A DNA stretch of 64,000 nt, taken from positions 1 to 64,000 of the forward strand of contig JAJFII010000057.1 in assembly GCA_021775095.1 (NCBI GenBank). The letters run 5' to 3'. The position numbers and the translations under genes are program-made. Numbering within the stretch: position 1 is the first letter of the stretch; every line of letters begins with the position of its first letter. Below are positions 38,244-46,763 of the stretch, in pieces. Origin of the DNA: Rhodospirillales bacterium. GTDB lineage: Bacteria; Pseudomonadota; Alphaproteobacteria; Rhodospirillales; Casp-alpha2. The notes under the pieces were generated by a model. The model did not search any database. It saw only the letters and a program-made list of their open reading frames with translations, and was not told where the DNA came from.

Positions 38244-39227
38244 ATGAAACTCAGCCCGACGCGTAAAAGCGTCCTTATGTTTACGGCCCTTACGTCCGGT
38301 CTTGGCTTGGCCGCCCTGACCACTGCCGTTAGCCAGGCCGCCGAAAAACCGGCCATCGAAGTTATCACCCACGCGGGTGCCGGCGGCGGCACGGACGTCA
38401 ATTCACGGATGATGATGCTGCGCGCTCGTCGTACCCTGAAACAGGATATGGTGGTCGTCAACAAACGGGGCGGTGGTGGCGCGGCTGCCATGAATTATTT
38501 CATGAGCCGACCGGCCGACGGCAATACGATTCTAACCTTTACGGTTGGCCACGCCATTACCATGGCGAAAGGCAAGACCAAACTGAAAATCGACGACATG
38601 GCACCGATCGCCCGAGGTACCAACGATCCGCAGATCCTGATGGTTAACTGTAAAACCAGTCCCTACAAAACACCGGAAGCCTTCGTTGCCGGTTTGAAAA
38701 AAGGCGACAAATTAAAGTTTGGCGGTACCCAGTCGGGAACCATCGATCATTTGACCGTTTATCTTTGGGCGAAACGCCTGGGTCTGCCCATGCCGACCTA
38801 TATTCCGTTCAAGGGCGGCGGCGAACTGGCAACCCAACTGGTCGCCGGATCGGTCGATGTGGGAACCCTCAATTTGTCTGAAGCCGCAGCTCCAGTTGAA
38901 GCCGGCGACATTTGCCCCTTGGTCATTCTGGCGGAAGCCGGCATGGCACCCATTCCAAAAGCAAAGACAGCGAAGGCTTTGGGCATTGATCTGGTTTTGT
39001 CGACGACCCGTGGTTTTGTGACCCATGCCGGGGTGTCGGAAGAACGGCGTGCGGAATTAGAAAAAGGGATATCAAAGGCCATGGAACATTCCATGTATCA
39101 GGCTTATCTCATGAACTCCGGACTGGATACGACGTCACCACAGGCTTCGGCGGCCTGGGGCAAACAGATCAAATCCATGGTTGATGAATTCGGCCCGGCC
39201 CTCAAAGATATGGGTCTGGTCAAATAA
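38244..39227 (+). CDS. tctC: tripartite tricarboxylate transporter substrate-binding protein (TctC)
   Basis: 327 residues from ATG 38244, with AGAGGA upstream; a longer frame back to 38073 runs through the operator region. A Sec signal (RKSVLMFTALTSGLGLAALTTAVSQA) precedes a mature TctC/Bug-type receptor beginning AEKPAIEVITHAGAGGGTDVNSRMM. KPADGNTIL-like ATPase-free uptake domains are evident (SRPADGNTILTFTVGHA, VDVGTLNLSEAA). Binds carboxylate ligands in the periplasm. It is first in tctC-tctB-tctA, followed by a terminator-like hairpin. Confidence 0.93.
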   Translation: MKLSPTRKSVLMFTALTSGLGLAALTTAVSQAAEKPAIEVITHAGAGGGTDVNSRMMMLRARRTLKQDMVVVNKRGGGGAAAMNYFMSRPADGNTILTFTVGHAITMAKGKTKLKIDDMAPIARGTNDPQILMVNCKTSPYKTPEAFVAGLKKGDKLKFGGTQSGTIDHLTVYLWAKRLGLPMPTYIPFKGGGELATQLVAGSVDVGTLNLSEAAAPVEAGDICPLVILAEAGMAPIPKAKTAKALGIDLVLSTTRGFVTHAGVSEERRAELEKGISKAMEHSMYQAYLMNSGLDTTSPQASAAWGKQIKSMVDEFGPALKDMGLVK

Positions 39228-39249
39228 ACCTCCTTTCCGTTTTGGGAGA

Positions 39250-39283
39250 CGGTGCTTCCTTCGGGAAGCACCGTTTGTTTTCG
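39250..39283 (+). terminator. hairpin with T-tract between tctC and tctB
   Basis: Perfect 10-bp stem CGGTGCTTCC (39250-39259) / GGAAGCACCG (39264-39273), TTCG tetraloop, then TTTGTTTTCG. It lies between the tctC stop and the tctB ATG (39286) and looks like an intrinsic terminator allowing partial read-through, so tctC would be made in excess of the membrane subunits. Confidence 0.8.
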
Positions 39284-39285
39284 TA

Positions 39286-39741
39286 ATGCACGTTTTTTTC
39301 GTACCGGGCCTCATTGCCGGTTTTTCCCTGATAGTCATTTGGGTAGCCCTGCAATTGGATGTGTCTCCGGCGATGATTGTCGGCGACAGTATGCAGCCCC
39401 GGGTTTTCCCCATCTTCCTGATGGTTATCAACCTGTTTTTGGCAGCACTTCTGGCCGTCCAATATAAAAAATCACCGCCCAAAAAGGTTTCCCGGGAATC
39501 GAAACAAACCTGGGCAACAATCGGGCTGTTTGTGATCTTTTATCCCCTGACGGTTTATCTCGATATGCTTATTGGAATTGCCGTGGTGATGTTCGCCATG
39601 TGCATGATCTGGGGCGAGCGGCGTTTTTATGTGGCCGGTGCGGTAGCACTTATTACACCCGCGTCGGTATTTTTATTGTTCGATCTGGTCCTCAGGGTTC
39701 GTTTTCCCCGCGGTCTGATAACCAACTGGTATTACGGTTAA
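39286..39741 (+). CDS. tctB: tripartite tricarboxylate transporter small membrane subunit (TctB)
   Basis: 151 residues from ATG 39286. Four hydrophobic segments fit TctB (HVFFVPGLIAGFSLIVIW; FPIFLMVINLFLAALLAV; TIGLFVIFYPLTVYLDMLIGIAVVMF; VAGAVALITPASVFLLFDLVL). The family phrase MQPRVFPIFLMV is present. No Shine-Dalgarno is visible; the start codon immediately follows the T-tract of the hairpin. A longer frame to 39181 would encode non-family sequence inside tctC. Works with TctA and TctC. Confidence 0.88.
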   Translation: MHVFFVPGLIAGFSLIVIWVALQLDVSPAMIVGDSMQPRVFPIFLMVINLFLAALLAVQYKKSPPKKVSRESKQTWATIGLFVIFYPLTVYLDMLIGIAVVMFAMCMIWGERRFYVAGAVALITPASVFLLFDLVLRVRFPRGLITNWYYG

Positions 39742-39752
39742 GGGGCAGCCAT

Positions 39753-41246
39753 ATGATCGAAGCTTTACAAGCCATGGGATCGGTGATGCTCGATCCCTAC
39801 CTGATTTTTCTGATTTTCGCGACGACGATTCTGGGCGTGATTATCGGCGTGCTGCCGGGCCTCGGCGCGACCACCGGTGCCGCCTTGCTGTTGCCCTTCA
39901 CCCTGACCATGGACCCGGTTCATGCCATTGCCGTGCTGGCGACCATTTATGTGTCGGCGACCTTCGCCGGCTCCATTACTGCGATCTTAATTAATACACC
40001 AGGCACGGCCGCCGCCGCGGCAACCACCTTCGATGGGTACCCACTGGCGCAGCGGGGCGAAGCCGGTCGGGCCCTGGGCATTGCCGTGGTCTCAAGCACC
40101 ATTGGAGGCATTTTTTCGGTCCTGGTTTTGTGCATCGCCGCACCCATGCTGGCTCGTGTTGCCTACGAATTTCGACCGCCCGAATATTTTGCCCTGACCC
40201 TGTTCGGCCTCTCCATGCTGGCGTCGATCAGCGCCGGCGGCACGGTGCGTAATCTGATTGGGGGCGCCTTTGGCGTGTGGCTGGCGACCATTGGTGCCGA
40301 ACCGACCACCGGGATCGAACGGTTTATGTTCGGCAATTACGAACTGTACGAGGGCCTGGGATTTGTTCCCGTATTCATCGGCCTGTTTGCCATTTCGGAA
40401 CTGCTTATTCAGTCGGAACGAATCAACCGGATCATCGAGACGATCAGCATGAAGGCGGTCAAATTACCGACTCGAGCGGACTATAAACGCATATGGAAGA
40501 CCGTGATGCGGTCCTGCGGGATCGGCACATTTATTGGCGTGTTGCCGGCCGAAGGCGCGACCGTCGCTTCGATGATCGGCTATTCGGAAGCCCGCCGTTG
40601 GTCCAAGAACAAAGACGAATTTGGTAAGGGGTCGATAGAAGGCATTGCCGGGGCCGAAGCCGCCAACAACGCGGCGACCGGGGGTGCCATGGTGCCGACC
40701 ATGGTCCTTGGTATTCCGGGCAGTGGCACGACGGCGGTTATTCTGGTGGGTTTGCTGGTGCACGGTTTGCGCCCCGGCCCCTATTTGTTTACGGAACAGG
40801 TTGACAAAGTTTATCAGATTTTTGGTGCCATGCTGTTGGCCAATGTGATGTTTTTGGTGATGGGTTTGTATGCGGCAAAACTGTTTGCCCGAATTTCCCT
40901 GGTACCCCTGCAGATCCTCTGGCCCATCGTTTTTTCCCTGGCGGTGATCGGTGCCTACGCCCTCAGTTCGTCGCTCCTCGATGTCTGGATTGTCCTGATA
41001 TTCGGCGTTATCGGTTTTCTGGCAAGGCGCAACGGGTTTGCCGTGGCCCCCATTGCCGTCGGTTTGATCCTGGGCGAGATGGTCGAGACGAATTTGCAAA
41101 ACTCCTTAAAAATGTTCGACGGTGAATGGTGGCAGATCCCGATGCAACCGTTGGCCGCCCTCTTCCTTGCGTTTGCATTTCTCGGATTGTTTGGCGCGCC
41201 CATTTCAAAATGGATTGCCCGTCGGCGTAAAGCGGGTAACGGATAG
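39753..41246 (+). CDS. tctA: tripartite tricarboxylate transporter large membrane subunit (TctA)
   Basis: 497 residues from ATG 39753 (AAGGGG upstream). About 11-12 membrane helices. GVLPGLGATTGAALLLPFTLTMDPVHAIA and ILINTPGTAAAAATTFDGYPLA are strongly conserved TctA motifs, together with GIPGSGTTAVILVGLLVHGLRPGP. Cation-driven carboxylate uptake with TctB and TctC. Twelve bases after tctB. Confidence 0.95.
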   Translation: MIEALQAMGSVMLDPYLIFLIFATTILGVIIGVLPGLGATTGAALLLPFTLTMDPVHAIAVLATIYVSATFAGSITAILINTPGTAAAAATTFDGYPLAQRGEAGRALGIAVVSSTIGGIFSVLVLCIAAPMLARVAYEFRPPEYFALTLFGLSMLASISAGGTVRNLIGGAFGVWLATIGAEPTTGIERFMFGNYELYEGLGFVPVFIGLFAISELLIQSERINRIIETISMKAVKLPTRADYKRIWKTVMRSCGIGTFIGVLPAEGATVASMIGYSEARRWSKNKDEFGKGSIEGIAGAEAANNAATGGAMVPTMVLGIPGSGTTAVILVGLLVHGLRPGPYLFTEQVDKVYQIFGAMLLANVMFLVMGLYAAKLFARISLVPLQILWPIVFSLAVIGAYALSSSLLDVWIVLIFGVIGFLARRNGFAVAPIAVGLILGEMVETNLQNSLKMFDGEWWQIPMQPLAALFLAFAFLGLFGAPISKWIARRRKAGNG

Positions 41247-41280
41247 ATTAACCCACAGGCGAAAGAAGGCCGAACCAGAT

Positions 41281-42795
41281 ATGCGTACTGTTTTTGTCCT
41301 CTTTGACAGTCTAAATCGCCGGGCTCTGTCGACCTATGGCGGTAGGTTGCCAACGCCTAACTTTGATCGCCTTGCCGAGCGCGCCGTGGTGTTCGAAAAT
41401 CATTACGTCGGATCCCTCCCCTGTATGCCGGCACGGCGTGATATCCATTCGGGTCGCCTTAATTTTCTGCACCGCAGTTGGGGGCCCTTGGAGCCATTTG
41501 ACGACAGCTTCACAAAGTTAATAGGCCAAGCCGGGATTTATAGCCACCTGGTCTCTGATCACTATCATTATTTTGAAGATGGCGGCGCCACATACCATAC
41601 CCGCTATGACACATGGGATTTTATTCGTGGCCAGGAATCCGACCCTTGGGTGGCCATGGTTAAACCGGCACTGGACCGGTTTCGCGAGCAGTACCATCCC
41701 CTGCAATATGAAGAAACCCGCGATGGCCACCGCCTGCAGGGGATGATTAACCGGTCACGCATCGTCGATGAGGCCGACTTTCCGTGCGTGAAATGTTTTG
41801 ATGCAACTCTGGACTTTTTAAACACCAACGGCGACACGGACAATTGGTTTGTGCAACTGGAAACCTTTGATCCCCACGAACCTTTCGCCGCGCCCGCGCG
41901 CTTCAGAGATCAACTGAAAACCGCCTATGAGGGACTTATTCTTGACTGGCCCAGATACCAGAATGTGGATGAATCCGACGCCGAAATTGACGAACTGAAA
42001 GCCAATTATGCGGCTCTGGTCGCCCTGTGCGATGATCAGTTGGGACGTCTTCTCGATGACTTTGACGCCAACGACCGATGGCAGGATACGGCGCTGGTTT
42101 TGACGACGGACCATGGATTGTTATTGTCCGAACACGACTGGTGGGCGAAGAACCGCATGCCGTGTTACAACGAAATTTCCCACATCCCGCTTTTTATTTA
42201 TCACCCGGAGCTAATATCCCGGGCGAGTCGGCGCGTTAATGCGTTGACCCAGGCGATTGATATCATGCCGACCCTGATGGAAATGTACGGCGTACCCATC
42301 GGCTCCGATGTTCGCGGAAACTCCCTGCTTGGGCTTGCGTCGGGGCGATCACAGGAGGTGCGGGACATTGCCATTTACGGAATTTTCGCCGGCGCGGTCA
42401 ATGCCACGGATGGCCGCTATAGTTATTTCAGGTACCCCGCCGATATGGAATCCCAGGACCTGTTTGAATATACGTTAATGCCCATGCATAACCGAAGTTT
42501 ATTCGAAACTAAGGAATTGCAGGCCGCTGAACTCCACCCGGGATTTAATTTTACCAAAGGGGTCCCCGTCCTAAAAGTTCCGGCCCTTGCCGACGCCAAA
42601 CGCTCGCCACGTCAGGGTGGATTTGCCGATACCCGCACGGTGCTCTTTGATCTGCGCAACGACCCGCACCAATTGACGCCGGTTTATGATCCAGAGGTCG
42701 AGCAAAGGTTATGCGACGCCATTTGCCGCGAAATGCAGGCTCACGACGCCCCGCAGGAGCTCTATCGGCGCTTTGGATTACCGGCGATGACGTGA
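41281..42795 (+). CDS. sulfatase (formylglycine-type arylsulfatase/phosphonate hydrolase family)
   Basis: 504 residues from ATG 41281. MRTVFVLFDSLNRRALSTYGG is the metal-binding N-terminal strand (Asp in the ligand set). LPCMPARRDIHSGRL contains C-x-P-x-R, the signal for conversion of Cys to formylglycine. TTDHGLLLSEHDWWAKN provides the second Asp-His metal pair. No signal peptide, so cytoplasmic hydrolysis of sulfate (or phosphonate) esters of an imported substrate. No maturation enzyme of the FGE or anSME type lies nearby. It is 34 bp downstream of tctA, so the transported compound may be sulfated. Confidence 0.9.
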   Translation: MRTVFVLFDSLNRRALSTYGGRLPTPNFDRLAERAVVFENHYVGSLPCMPARRDIHSGRLNFLHRSWGPLEPFDDSFTKLIGQAGIYSHLVSDHYHYFEDGGATYHTRYDTWDFIRGQESDPWVAMVKPALDRFREQYHPLQYEETRDGHRLQGMINRSRIVDEADFPCVKCFDATLDFLNTNGDTDNWFVQLETFDPHEPFAAPARFRDQLKTAYEGLILDWPRYQNVDESDAEIDELKANYAALVALCDDQLGRLLDDFDANDRWQDTALVLTTDHGLLLSEHDWWAKNRMPCYNEISHIPLFIYHPELISRASRRVNALTQAIDIMPTLMEMYGVPIGSDVRGNSLLGLASGRSQEVRDIAIYGIFAGAVNATDGRYSYFRYPADMESQDLFEYTLMPMHNRSLFETKELQAAELHPGFNFTKGVPVLKVPALADAKRSPRQGGFADTRTVLFDLRNDPHQLTPVYDPEVEQRLCDAICREMQAHDAPQELYRRFGLPAMT

Positions 42796-42863
42796 ACAAT
42801 CCCGTTCCTGTAAAGCCGGCGTCAGACCGCTAATTTGATCACAAAAAATATGGAAACCGCTAG

Positions 42864-43970
42864 ATGAAAATAACCAAAGTTGAAGCGCGTCGCCTGAGTG
42901 GCAACACATCGGACACCTACCATGCGGAGATCATTATTGTCGACGTATCCACCGATGCGCAAATCACCGGCGTTGGTTTTGCCATGGCGGCGCCAGGTAT
43001 GGGAGCGTTGTTTAAACGCCTGATCGAGCACTTGCTGGCGCCACAGATTATTGACGGAGACCCGCAACTGACTACGGATCTGTGGCAGAAAATGCATCAG
43101 CAGGCCATACCGAGACGGGGTGGCGACGGGTTCGTGCGGATTTGTATTGCCGCCATCGACATGGCGCTGTGGGATATCAAGGGCAAGGCGGCGGGAGTGC
43201 CCATAGCAAGTTTGCTGGGTGGCTACCGCGAGCTGGTTCCGACCTACGCCAATTGCGCCCACCATCTGCCGGCGGATAAACTGGCGGAGCGGGCGGCGGC
43301 TTATGTGGCGGCCGGTCATCGCGCCCTGAAAATTCGCGGGACCCGCAGTTTTGTGACACCCGCCGAAGCTACGGAACGGGTCCGCCTGGTTCGTGAAGCC
43401 ATTGGACCTGACGTGCGTTTGATGGTCGATGTGAACGGAAGTTGGGACGTCGACACGGCCATTCAACAACTAAAAATCTGGCAACCCTACGACGTTTATT
43501 GGCTGGAGGAACCGGTACCGCCGGAGGACATTCCCGGGTACGCCCGGGTTCGGGCCCGGTCCGGCCAGACCTACATTGTCGGTGGCGAACAGCATGCCGG
43601 TTTGCTTGAGTTCCGGACACTCATTGAGCAGGGCCATGTGGATATGGTGCAGCCCAACGTTATGATTACTGGCGGCATAACCGACTGGCTCAGGATCCAC
43701 GCCTTTGCAACGGCCAAGGGAGTTCCCGTCTCGCCCTGGAATTTACAACCCGTTCACATTCACCTGGCCGCCGGATTGGCAAACGTCAAATGGATCGAAT
43801 ATTTTATGGCCGATAATGCCCTGCTGGAATTCCAAACCAAATTGATCACGGGCCCGGCGACCCGCGAAGTGGTGGCCGACGATGGTATTTATTTGCGGGC
43901 ACCGGATCAGCCGGGCCTCGGTCTGGCCATCGACCCGGAGATTGCCGAGCGCGCATTGGTGCGCGATTGA
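42864..43970 (+). CDS. mandelate racemase/muconate lactonizing enzyme family protein
   Basis: 368 residues. The MR_MLE fold shows metal ligands Asp in LMVDVNGSWD, Glu in YWLEEPVPPED and Glu in VGGEQHAG. At the first acid/base site the motif is K-I-R (ALKIRG) where most acid-sugar dehydratases have K-x-K. The usual Asp and His of the opposite-side pair appear to be replaced (QPNVMITGG and SPWNLQPVH). Family: abstracts a proton alpha to a carboxylate, giving dehydration or epimerisation. Possibly follows the sulfatase in sugar-acid catabolism. Substrate unassigned. Confidence 0.88.
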   Translation: MKITKVEARRLSGNTSDTYHAEIIIVDVSTDAQITGVGFAMAAPGMGALFKRLIEHLLAPQIIDGDPQLTTDLWQKMHQQAIPRRGGDGFVRICIAAIDMALWDIKGKAAGVPIASLLGGYRELVPTYANCAHHLPADKLAERAAAYVAAGHRALKIRGTRSFVTPAEATERVRLVREAIGPDVRLMVDVNGSWDVDTAIQQLKIWQPYDVYWLEEPVPPEDIPGYARVRARSGQTYIVGGEQHAGLLEFRTLIEQGHVDMVQPNVMITGGITDWLRIHAFATAKGVPVSPWNLQPVHIHLAAGLANVKWIEYFMADNALLEFQTKLITGPATREVVADDGIYLRAPDQPGLGLAIDPEIAERALVRD

Positions 43971-44364
43971 ACGCACCAGGACGGGAAAAATGATGCGGTT
44001 TCAACCGCCACCGAACCGCTGATCCGGTAGCCGCAAAGCGAAAACCCAATAAAGCCTGGTTAAGGGCGGAACCCGAATGACAGGCGGATAAACCACTTGC
44101 TTGATCGATAACGCCCGATGCCAAAACTCCCTGCGGCCGGTACGTCACGGTTCAATCCGTCGTCACAGCGTCTTATCAGGGCACGGGGCCATGGATTGAA
44201 GGACCCCATAGGCGATGGCCCCGCACATAACGGCCGATGGCGGGATCAACCAATACATAAAAAGACATGTCTTAATCTGTACATGGGATTGCCGTCATCG
44301 AGGCAATAGTAGTATCGATAACCTGATAATATCCATAACATAGGATCCTGACCCTAACTACAGA
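43971..44364. other. 394-bp intergenic region with LacI-like half sites
   Basis: Lies between two genes ending toward each other. It contains ATCGATAAC at 44104-44112 and TATCGATAAC at 44313-44322, both resembling half of the palindrome at 45809, and the repeat TAGGATCCTGACCCTAA at 44341. No gene recognised. Confidence 0.5.
44341..44357. repeat. copy of the 937-954 palindrome sequence
   Basis: TAGGATCCTGACCCTAA matches the reverse complement of the first 17 bases at 937-954 in 16 positions. Unlike the first copy it is not a perfect palindrome. Confidence 0.4.
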
Positions 44365-45396
44365 TTATGAAAAGGCAATTTGCGTTTTCATGGCCTGGCT
44401 GCGGTCGTTTGCGGTCTCGAAGGCGATCAGGGCATCGGTTAAGGGCAGGGTATGGCTGATCAGCGGTTTCACTTCAATCAATCCCTTTTGCATCAGCTCG
44501 ACGGCAAAGGCAAATTCTTCGTGGAACCGGAAGGAGCCGCGCAAGTCCAGTTCCTTGGCGGTTAACATGATCATCGGGACTTCCATGTCGCCGCCGATGC
44601 CGAGCTGCATGATCACGCCGCGCGGCCGCAGGGCGGCCATGCCGGCGACCAAAGCCGGGGCCGAGCCGGAACATTCGAAATGCACATCGAAATACCCCTT
44701 GTCGGCGCTGTAATCTGCCAGTCCCTGGGGCTGGTCGGCCATATTAACGACTTTGTCGGCACCAACTTTGCGGGCAAAATCCAAGGCATTTGTCGCCAGA
44801 TCGGTGACTACGATCTCGGCGGCACCGGCCCGTCGGGCGGCTTGAATACAGAGCGCGCCAATCGGTCCGGAACCGGTGATCAGGACCTTTTTACCGAGAA
44901 TTTCGCCGGCCCGCCGGGTGGCGTGTAAGGCCACCGACAGAGGTTCCGCCATGGCCGCTTCACCGGCACTTAAACCCTCCGCGTTGACACACTGGACGGC
45001 ATCAACAACAAGCTGCTCGCTGAACGCGCCCTGAATGTGCGGATAGGGCATGGCCGAGCCGTAAAAGCGCATGTTCAGGCAATGATTGCGCAATCCTTCC
45101 TGGCAATATTTGCAATCACCGCAGGGCCTCGACGGTAAGACCGAGACCAGTTCACCGATCCGAATGCCGGTCACACCGGCTCCCAGTTCGGCCACATGAC
45201 CGGAAACTTCGTGACCGAGGATCATTGGTTGTTTTAATTTTACCGGGCCAAACCCGCCATGGTTATAATAGTGCAGGTCCGACCCGCAAATGCCGCCGAT
45301 CGCCATTTGCAGCAGGACTTCACCAGGCCCCGGTTTGACATTTTCGAGTTCATCAATTCTCAGATCCTTGGCTTGATGGGCGACGATTGCACGCAT
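44365..45396 (-). CDS. idnD: zinc-dependent alcohol dehydrogenase, L-idonate 5-dehydrogenase type
   Basis: 343 residues. GGICGSDLHYYNHGG has the catalytic zinc Cys; the structural zinc site is CGDCKYCQEGLRNHC; the Rossmann glycine motif is VLITGSGPIGALCIQAA. The sequence HEVSGHVAELGAGVTGI and the preceding region match L-idonate 5-dehydrogenases of Alphaproteobacteria. Oxidises L-idonate to 5-ketogluconate with NAD(P). Divergently transcribed from the SDR gene at 45904, sharing a 507-bp promoter region with the tandem repeat and palindrome. Confidence 0.88.
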   Translation of the reverse strand: MRAIVAHQAKDLRIDELENVKPGPGEVLLQMAIGGICGSDLHYYNHGGFGPVKLKQPMILGHEVSGHVAELGAGVTGIRIGELVSVLPSRPCGDCKYCQEGLRNHCLNMRFYGSAMPYPHIQGAFSEQLVVDAVQCVNAEGLSAGEAAMAEPLSVALHATRRAGEILGKKVLITGSGPIGALCIQAARRAGAAEIVVTDLATNALDFARKVGADKVVNMADQPQGLADYSADKGYFDVHFECSGSAPALVAGMAALRPRGVIMQLGIGGDMEVPMIMLTAKELDLRGSFRFHEEFAFAVELMQKGLIEVKPLISHTLPLTDALIAFETANDRSQAMKTQIAFS

Positions 45397-45489
45397 TTCC
45401 TGATCTCCTACAAAACAGCTGTCAACAGATTTTGCCCGCCAAACGGGGCCTTCGTCATATCAATTAGCAATTTACCCAGGGCCCTCAGT

Positions 45490-45549
45490 GGCCGGCAACG
45501 AGGCCGGCAACGAGGCCGCCAACGAGGCCGCCAACGAAGTCGCCAACGT
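45490..45549. repeat. 12-bp tandem repeat, five units
   Basis: Units GGCCGGCAACGA (45490, 45502), GGCCGCCAACGA (45514, 45526) and a degenerate AGTCGCCAACGT (45538); a weak sixth follows. The 12-bp length suits slippage changes in copy number. It lies upstream of the dehydrogenase start. Confidence 0.8.
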
Positions 45550-45808
45550 GTGAGGCAACACGACCCTATGGAACCGCATAACCCGTGCGCCGAGGACGGG
45601 GTGTCCACCACAGGTGTCCAAGGCAGCGGCTCCAATTGACCATTTTCCCGGGCCGCAAGCAACGCTTGTGCGTCGATAGGTGAAGCCCGGCAAAGGGTGA
45701 TGATCCTCGTTTCGGTCCCGAACGCCGTTGTCCCAGGCCGGATAGGTCTCGACGTTTCGGCTCCGGTTGTCCGTCACTGGGGTTTGACTCGCCCCGGGGG
45801 AAGGCTTA

Positions 45809-45824
45809 ATGTTATCGATAACAT
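45809..45824. promoter_or_regulatory. perfect 16-bp palindrome ATGTTATCGATAACAT, LacI-type operator
   Basis: Lies 80 bp upstream of the SDR start. Its CpG-centred dyad resembles operators of LacI-family sugar-acid regulators such as GntR/IdnR. The LacI regulator at 47702 is the obvious binder. Confidence 0.75.
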
Positions 45825-45903
45825 CATTGCACCCTATGGGGTTCCATGTCCAGTGTCGAGCGCATATTTTTTCATCGATTAAGCCTTCAGGAGCGATTAA
45901 ATC

Positions 45904-46677
45904 GTGACCCACTCAAACTCATTATTTGATCTAACAGGGAAGACCGCCCTGATAACCGGATCCTCCCAGGGGATCGGTTATGCCCTGGCTAAGGGATTGG
46001 CCAGCGCCGGTGCCGGGGTTGTCATCAATGGCAGAAATCGCGACAAAATAGATCGTGCCGCCGAAGCGCTGCAGGCGGACGGCGCAAACGTCCATAAATT
46101 GGCCTTCGATGCGACCGATCACGGTGCCGCCCAATCGGCGGTTGATCAGTTTGAAGCGGCCACCGGCTCCATCGATATTTTGATCAATAACGCCGGCATG
46201 CAGCATCGCACCCCGCTCGAAGACTTCGACCCGGAAATGTTTGAAAAACTTCTCAACACCAACATTTCAACGGTCTTTAATGTGGGTCAAGCCGTCGCCA
46301 AACATATGATTGGTCGCAAACAGGGCAAGATCATCAATATTGCCTCGGTCCAGACCTCCCTGGCCCGCCCCGGTATCGCTCCCTACACGGCGACCAAAGG
46401 GGCGGTCGGTAACTTAACCAAAGGCATGGCCACCGACTGGGCCAAGTATGGATTGCAGGTCAACGCCATTGCCCCCGGGTATTTTGATACGCCCCTGAAC
46501 GCCGCCCTGGTTGCCGACCCAACGTTTACCGAATGGCTTGAAAATCGGACACCCGCCGGGCGTTGGGGACGGGTCGAAGAGCTGGTCGGTGCGGCGATTT
46601 ATCTCAGCTCGCAAGCCTCGAGTTTTGTTAATGGCCACATTTTGTATGTGGACGGTGGCATAACGGCGTCGCTTTAA
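45904..46677 (+). CDS. idnO: SDR family oxidoreductase, gluconate 5-dehydrogenase type
   Basis: 257 residues. The cofactor loop is ALITGSSQGIGYALAKGLASAG; NNAGMQHRTPLEDF and the catalytic S-Y-K triad (ASVQTSLARPGIAPYTATKGAV) are standard classical SDR. It resembles gluconate 5-dehydrogenases, which reduce 5-ketogluconate to D-gluconate. Together with the idonate dehydrogenase this gives the idonate to gluconate route. A LacI-type palindrome lies upstream. Confidence 0.88.
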   Translation: MTHSNSLFDLTGKTALITGSSQGIGYALAKGLASAGAGVVINGRNRDKIDRAAEALQADGANVHKLAFDATDHGAAQSAVDQFEAATGSIDILINNAGMQHRTPLEDFDPEMFEKLLNTNISTVFNVGQAVAKHMIGRKQGKIINIASVQTSLARPGIAPYTATKGAVGNLTKGMATDWAKYGLQVNAIAPGYFDTPLNAALVADPTFTEWLENRTPAGRWGRVEELVGAAIYLSSQASSFVNGHILYVDGGITASL

Positions 46678-46763
46678 GCCGATTGCCAACGGACATTGGT
46701 GACCGCCCCCAAGACAAAGAATCAGTAAGCTGCCGACGCCGCCAACTCAAAAAAGAGAACCAA

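Larger units (their letters stand above)
45397..45903. other. 507-bp divergent promoter region of the idonate/gluconate genes
   Basis: Contains the 12-bp tandem repeat (45490-45549) and the perfect palindrome at 45809-45824. Reading frames crossing it overlap these elements and carry no family. Confidence 0.6.

Noticed and set aside
43995-44008. Terminator after the MR/MLE gene
   Set aside because: A 5-bp hairpin GCGGT/ACCGC exists but has no T-tract on the plus strand; on the minus strand a T-rich stretch follows, but it lies over 350 bp beyond the idnD stop.
45490-45549. CRISPR array
   Set aside because: The 12-bp units are contiguous with no spacers and no cas genes are present; it is a simple tandem repeat.
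45472-45912. 146-codon minus-strand gene across the tandem repeat and LacI palindrome
   Set aside because: No recognisable family, overlaps a clear operator and promoter region, and its repeat is an obvious nucleotide repeat.
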